From Bacteroidota bacterium (GTDB lineage: Bacteria; Bacteroidota; Bacteroidia; CAILMK01), in the NCBI GenBank assembly GCA_013287095.1, contig JABDEJ010000011.1, forward strand, positions 1 to 34,390: a DNA stretch of 34,390 nucleotides. The letters run 5' to 3'. The position numbers were made by a program, and so were the translations under genes. The stretch's first letter is position 1. Every line of letters starts with the position of its first letter. The notes under the pieces were generated by a model. That model saw nothing but the letters and a program-made list of their open reading frames with translations. It did not search any database and was not told the origin of the DNA. This document shows, in pieces, positions 31,348 through 34,390 of this stretch.

Positions 31348-32469
31348 ATGATGACTTTTCGTAAAAACAGTATCGCTTTCGCGATCATATCAATGGCGGT
31401 TATTCTTTCTGCCTGCAATTCCAAAACAAAGAAAACCTACACGGTTGAAGGCAGCCAGGATGTGCACAATTTTACCACGTCACCGGCTACGGAAAGATTA
31501 ACGGATCCTCATGATAGCTTGCTTTACAGTTTTGTAACAGTGGGTTGCAACCGGATTGATAAAGACGATATTACCAAAGATAATCCCAGTACCGCCAATC
31601 TGGAAGAAATCAAAAAGACATTTGAGGAAGTGGCAAATATGAAACCCTTACCTGATTATTTTTTCTTTACCGGGGATATGGTTTACGGGTATGCAAAATT
31701 TGATACCGCAAAGCTTGCCAAAGAACTCACGGGCTGGCGAACATTGTATGAAAGCTCAGCACTTGCCAAAACAGGAATTAAGATGGTTGCATTGCCAGGC
31801 AACCACGAAATGTTGATATCCAAAAAGACCAATACGGGAATGGCAGAAGAAAATATATGGAACAGGATCATGTCGCCCTTTATTTATGGGAGCAATGGGC
31901 CTAAAAGAGGTGGCAAGGACAGCCTTGATGCTGATGAAAGCCGGCTGGATTATTCATTTGACTTTAGGGGCTCACATTTTATCATTCTCAACACAGACGC
32001 GATGGGCCAGGAATGTAAGGGGCCTGTTTATTGGATTGATGATGACCTAACTTCGGAACAAGCCAAAAATCCGCAACATACTTTTGTGTTTTCACATATC
32101 CCGGCTTATGGCGCACCTGAAATGAATGGCCCCGGAGAACAGCTTCAAAATGATTCTACATTCTGGGACGTACTTGAAAAACATCATGTAGATGCCATGT
32201 TTTCGGCACATAACCATGTTTATTGCAGGCTATTGCCGCACAAAGGCAAAACAACCATGCTTATTGCGGGTAATGGTGGCAGCCCTCTTAATGAGCATTG
32301 CACGGATGCCCAGAAATTCTATGGCTATACTTTGGTAAAGGTTTACAAGAGTGGCAAAGTGCTTTGTTATAGCTACGGACGTCCAGTTCCTAAAGGCGGA
32401 TATATGGCACCCGTAGATGGCCCAACTATTTGCAAAGATTCTGCAAATATTTCCTGGGGGGCGAATTAA
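31348..32469 (+). CDS. Lipoprotein metallophosphoesterase, altered first motif
   Basis: 373 residues, calcineurin-like fold. Lipoprotein signal peptide with lipobox ILSAC, lipidated C23. Motifs GD (FFTGDMVYG, D110), GNHE (151-154), FSHIPAYG (H250) and the closing AHNH (H288/H290) are present. The first DxH motif is replaced by GCNR (C67-N-R69), so two metal ligands of site 1 are missing; such variants occur in some Bacteroidota members. Probably periplasmic-facing or surface lipoprotein. Two ATGs (31348, 31351) are possible. The upstream spacer has only CATCTTTG, one mismatch from the -7 consensus. Confidence 0.9.
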   Translation: MMTFRKNSIAFAIISMAVILSACNSKTKKTYTVEGSQDVHNFTTSPATERLTDPHDSLLYSFVTVGCNRIDKDDITKDNPSTANLEEIKKTFEEVANMKPLPDYFFFTGDMVYGYAKFDTAKLAKELTGWRTLYESSALAKTGIKMVALPGNHEMLISKKTNTGMAEENIWNRIMSPFIYGSNGPKRGGKDSLDADESRLDYSFDFRGSHFIILNTDAMGQECKGPVYWIDDDLTSEQAKNPQHTFVFSHIPAYGAPEMNGPGEQLQNDSTFWDVLEKHHVDAMFSAHNHVYCRLLPHKGKTTMLIAGNGGSPLNEHCTDAQKFYGYTLVKVYKSGKVLCYSYGRPVPKGGYMAPVDGPTICKDSANISWGAN

Positions 32470-32576
32470 ACTTTTGCATCTTTCAAAAGTCTGTATTTAA
32501 AAGAAGGAAAAAGTCTGCAATTACTTATCATTTGTTAAGATAATACACTGTGATAAATAATTAAGATAGTTTTTTA

Positions 32577-32584
32577 TATCTTTG
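32577..32584 (+). promoter_or_regulatory. -7 promoter box TATCTTTG
   Basis: Full consensus match 38 nt before the GTG start of the four-helix membrane protein. Confidence 0.45.
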
Positions 32585-32622
32585 TTAACAGGTAACTATA
32601 GGTAATAAGCAATTTTTTTTTC

Positions 32623-33300
32623 GTGAGCAATTCTAAACTAACGCGTGTTATTGTCATCACATTCAGCCTGGTATTATTGGGCAGTCTTATCTATAACTAT
32701 CGTTATGTGAATGATATAAATAGAAATTATAATGATATTGTTGCCAAAGAGTCAAAAGAGTTCCAGGCGTTTGAAAGCATTACATTTGAATCATCATCCA
32801 TCCAACGGGCATTATTAAATATCGCTATTGTTGCACCACCTGAATACAGACAATGGGAAAATATGATTGATCAAAGCCAGGCAAAAATAGACCAGGAGTT
32901 CAATATTCTTAAGCAGCTTGCGGATAGCCCTGACGAAAAGAATGCCATTAACCAATTGAAGTCGTCTTATTCCAATTATAAAAAGGATTATTTGAGGCTG
33001 GATGTACTGCTTTTGGCTGAGAATTTTAAAGGGACATTGCAAGATGAAAAAATCAAGGAAATAGGGATTACCTACGAATCCTATATGAAGCAGCAGGAAA
33101 ATCAATTGGCTTTTTTCAGACAAAGAGCAGAAGATAAGAGTACAAACCTAAGGGCGAGTTCCAATCGGACTTCAACCGTATTACTAGTTGTTGGTACATT
33201 GCCTTACACCATACTTGCCTGTACCCTTTTGATATCTTTCATTGTCCTGATGCTGCTTGGCAGTACAACCAGATGGTTTAATCATCAGGAATATTATTGA
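32623..33300 (+). CDS. Orphan four-helix sensor-like membrane protein
   Basis: 225 residues from a GTG start. Helix TM1 about 7-26, a helical periplasmic domain about 30-180 of the 4HB_MCP / CHASE3 type (RALLNIAIVAPPEYRQWENMI...), TM2 about 187-212, and only about 13 residues after it. In family members this domain is followed by HAMP and kinase or methyl-accepting domains; here none follows. No start of a partner gene is seen. Whether it is a stand-alone sensor or a truncated one cannot be told, although the stop is clean and the tail has no frameshift. Confidence 0.82.
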   Translation: MSNSKLTRVIVITFSLVLLGSLIYNYRYVNDINRNYNDIVAKESKEFQAFESITFESSSIQRALLNIAIVAPPEYRQWENMIDQSQAKIDQEFNILKQLADSPDEKNAINQLKSSYSNYKKDYLRLDVLLLAENFKGTLQDEKIKEIGITYESYMKQQENQLAFFRQRAEDKSTNLRASSNRTSTVLLVVGTLPYTILACTLLISFIVLMLLGSTTRWFNHQEYY

Positions 33301-33305
33301 TATTT

Positions 33306-33440
33306 ATGAGCAATCAGGAAAATAATAACAATCTCACTTCCTTCAGTGACCACCTTGATGCACAATATGGCAAGGTTGGTACGCCCGAAAGGGAAAAGTT
33401 TGAAGAAGGCTTTGAAGCATTCAAATTAGGTGTCATGCTA
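33306..33440 (+). pseudogene. Truncated XRE-type antitoxin gene
   Basis: Encodes about 45 residues ending FEEGFEAFKLGVML; the text DHLDAQYGKVGTPEREKFEEGFEAFKLGVML resembles the N-terminus of Bacteroidota HTH (XRE) antitoxins that pair with HigB/RelE-type toxins. The next bases enter a GC-rich inverted-repeat element and the frame runs on into junk to a stop at 33533. The helix-turn-helix that should follow is not found after the element. No toxin partner is adjacent. Confidence is limited because the resemblance is to a short region. Confidence 0.55.
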
Positions 33441-33443
33441 AAG

Positions 33444-33610
33444 TTCCACCCCCTACCCCCCGCCAGCGGGGGACAGCCTTTAACTTTCTGTGTCGCTTTA
33501 ATCCAACATTTTAGCTCCTTTCATTTTTTTTGATAGACAGAGTGATAATGTCTGAAGACCTAAAATGGTGATAAATGCTGTCCCCCGCTGGCGGGGGTAG
33601 GGGGTGGGAA
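33444..33610. mobile_element. MITE-like element with 34-bp inverted repeats
   Basis: Left arm 33444-33477 and right arm 33577-33610 are near-perfect inverted repeats (34 nt each, one C inserted and one removed), GC-rich with cores CCCCCGCCAGCGGGGG. The 99-bp centre is AT-rich, with a further 8-bp pairing CATTTTAG/CTAAAATG. It begins directly after the truncated antitoxin coding part and ends before the DUF4238 stop. No obvious target-site duplication. Too small for a transposase. Confidence 0.7.
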
Positions 33611-33622
33611 TCCGAAAGAGAA

Positions 33623-34390
33623 TCAATTATCTGTAAATCCAGCAATAGTATAAAAATCAGCGATTATTGAATTCTCAATTAAATTCAGGGGTGATGCGAA
33701 CATGGGTAAGTTAGATGGAATGTATATAGGTGGACACCAGCCATTTTCTAATATTTTGTAATCTAAATCGAAAAGACCTTTTAACAAAGATGGTTCTATT
33801 TTTGAAATTGCACTAACGAACCTGTGCCAAGTAAACTCATGAACAATTGCTAATTTTCCTTGAATGAAACCTATTTCCATCGGTTCAGGTCTTATTTTTC
33901 TTCCAGATTCCTTATGCAAATACTTTTCTAAAATAGATTTACTACTCCCAAATACAAATCTGTGGGCTAAATCGCCAATTGCTTCATTAAATCCTTGATG
34001 GTTATTGTGTTCAAGATTGAAATAATAAATATTAGGTTTCCATACTCCATTAATGAATGTGGCCAGTTTTCCACGGTCTCTGGGAACTATTTGGAGAATA
34101 TGATTTTTCGTCAATGGTATTGCAATTCCTTTATCACTTGTTCTTGAATTTATAAAAAAACAATATCCTAAATCATTAGTTATTAGTTCATCTTCTCCGT
34201 TAATTCTACATACTCTCCATTCAGCTACCAAAATTGGTCCTAGTAATCTTTGTAACTCAAGGATGCGACTTGCATTTTGGAATTTCCCATAAGTAAAGCC
34301 CAAACTTTTCATCCTTTCATTAAAACGTATATTAAAATCGGGACTTCGTAGGAACAAACAAGCAATGAATGGTACAAGTGTCCTTGCCCA
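33623..34390 (-). CDS. DUF4238-like protein, 5' end cut by window
   Basis: Frame open to the right edge (256 codons including the stop in the window), so the start is not seen; an internal TTG at 34357 is not a convincing start. The segment VAEWRVCRINGEDELITNDLGYCFFINSRTSDKGIAIPLTKNHILQIVPR, with a TSDNP-like ITNDLG and a PL-TKN motif, resembles the C-terminal half of DUF4238. The family function is unknown. Base composition is lower in GC than the neighbours and it is on the far side of the element, both consistent with an accessory gene. It ends at 33623 with TGA, 12 nt from the MITE. Confidence 0.65.
   Translation of the reverse strand, partial: WARTLVPFIACLFLRSPDFNIRFNERMKSLGFTYGKFQNASRILELQRLLGPILVAEWRVCRINGEDELITNDLGYCFFINSRTSDKGIAIPLTKNHILQIVPRDRGKLATFINGVWKPNIYYFNLEHNNHQGFNEAIGDLAHRFVFGSSKSILEKYLHKESGRKIRPEPMEIGFIQGKLAIVHEFTWHRFVSAISKIEPSLLKGLFDLDYKILENGWCPPIYIPSNLPMFASPLNLIENSIIADFYTIAGFTDN

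Noticed and set aside
33441..33533. Continuation of the antitoxin frame through the inverted-repeat element
   Set aside because: The amino acids come from the GC-rich arm and AT-rich centre of the element, with no helix-turn-helix.

Overview
The window is a chromosomal segment of a Bacteroidota bacterium, most likely from the Chitinophagia/Sphingobacteriia side. The evidence is a 1371-residue surface protein ending in a type IX secretion sorting domain, DUF4199 and DUF1572 genes, a HTH_34-type regulator, leaders without Shine-Dalgarno sequences, and several upstream boxes matching the Bacteroidota -7 consensus TAnnTTTG. Codon use and base composition look uniform across most of the window, so it reads as core genome until about 33.3 kb. 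From there to the right edge it looks accessory.

Layout: 0-2.7 kb holds a 5'-truncated sensor kinase, its OmpR-type regulator and a secreted NodB-fold deacetylase. 2.8-5.6 kb holds a tiny Cys-Gly-Lys repeat secreted protein, nth, an unknown gene and recA. 5.7-9.8 kb holds a DinB-like DUF1572 gene divergent from an atypical SDR, a RelE-type toxin-antitoxin pair, an ALDH8-like dehydrogenase and apaG. 9.9-11.7 kb holds two membrane-protein genes and a small winged-helix regulator, with the same 15-bp palindrome in front of both transcription units. 11.9-16.8 kb is a tight minus-strand operon: BatA/VWA membrane protein, a dihydroorotase homologue that has lost most zinc ligands, DUF4199, and a DPM1-like glycosyltransferase. 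16.9-18.2 kb is cinA.

18.4-21.0 kb is a biotin operon, bioD-bioA, with a third, translationally coupled gene for a four-helix diiron-type protein. A flavin monooxygenase-like gene follows, then a copper ATPase with a small HMA chaperone, a group II PLP decarboxylase, a free-standing C-terminal subdomain of an acyl-CoA synthetase, tRNA-Lys(CTT), the large SBBP/PKD surface protein, a lipoprotein metallophosphatase, an orphan 4-helix sensor-like membrane protein, a truncated XRE-type antitoxin gene ending in a palindromic element, and a partial DUF4238 gene.

The intergenic spaces are rich in palindromic, REP/MITE-like repeats of at least five kinds (about 2.7, 5.7/18.3, 9.3, 11.8 and 33.5 kb). 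The observations most worth a second look are the diiron protein in the biotin operon, the stand-alone ANL C-terminal domain with a Cys cluster, the pseudo-dihydroorotase in the BatA operon, the shared operator pair at 10.7/11.7 kb, and the antitoxin truncated at an inverted-repeat element. Protein family names come from recognised motifs only; no database search was possible.
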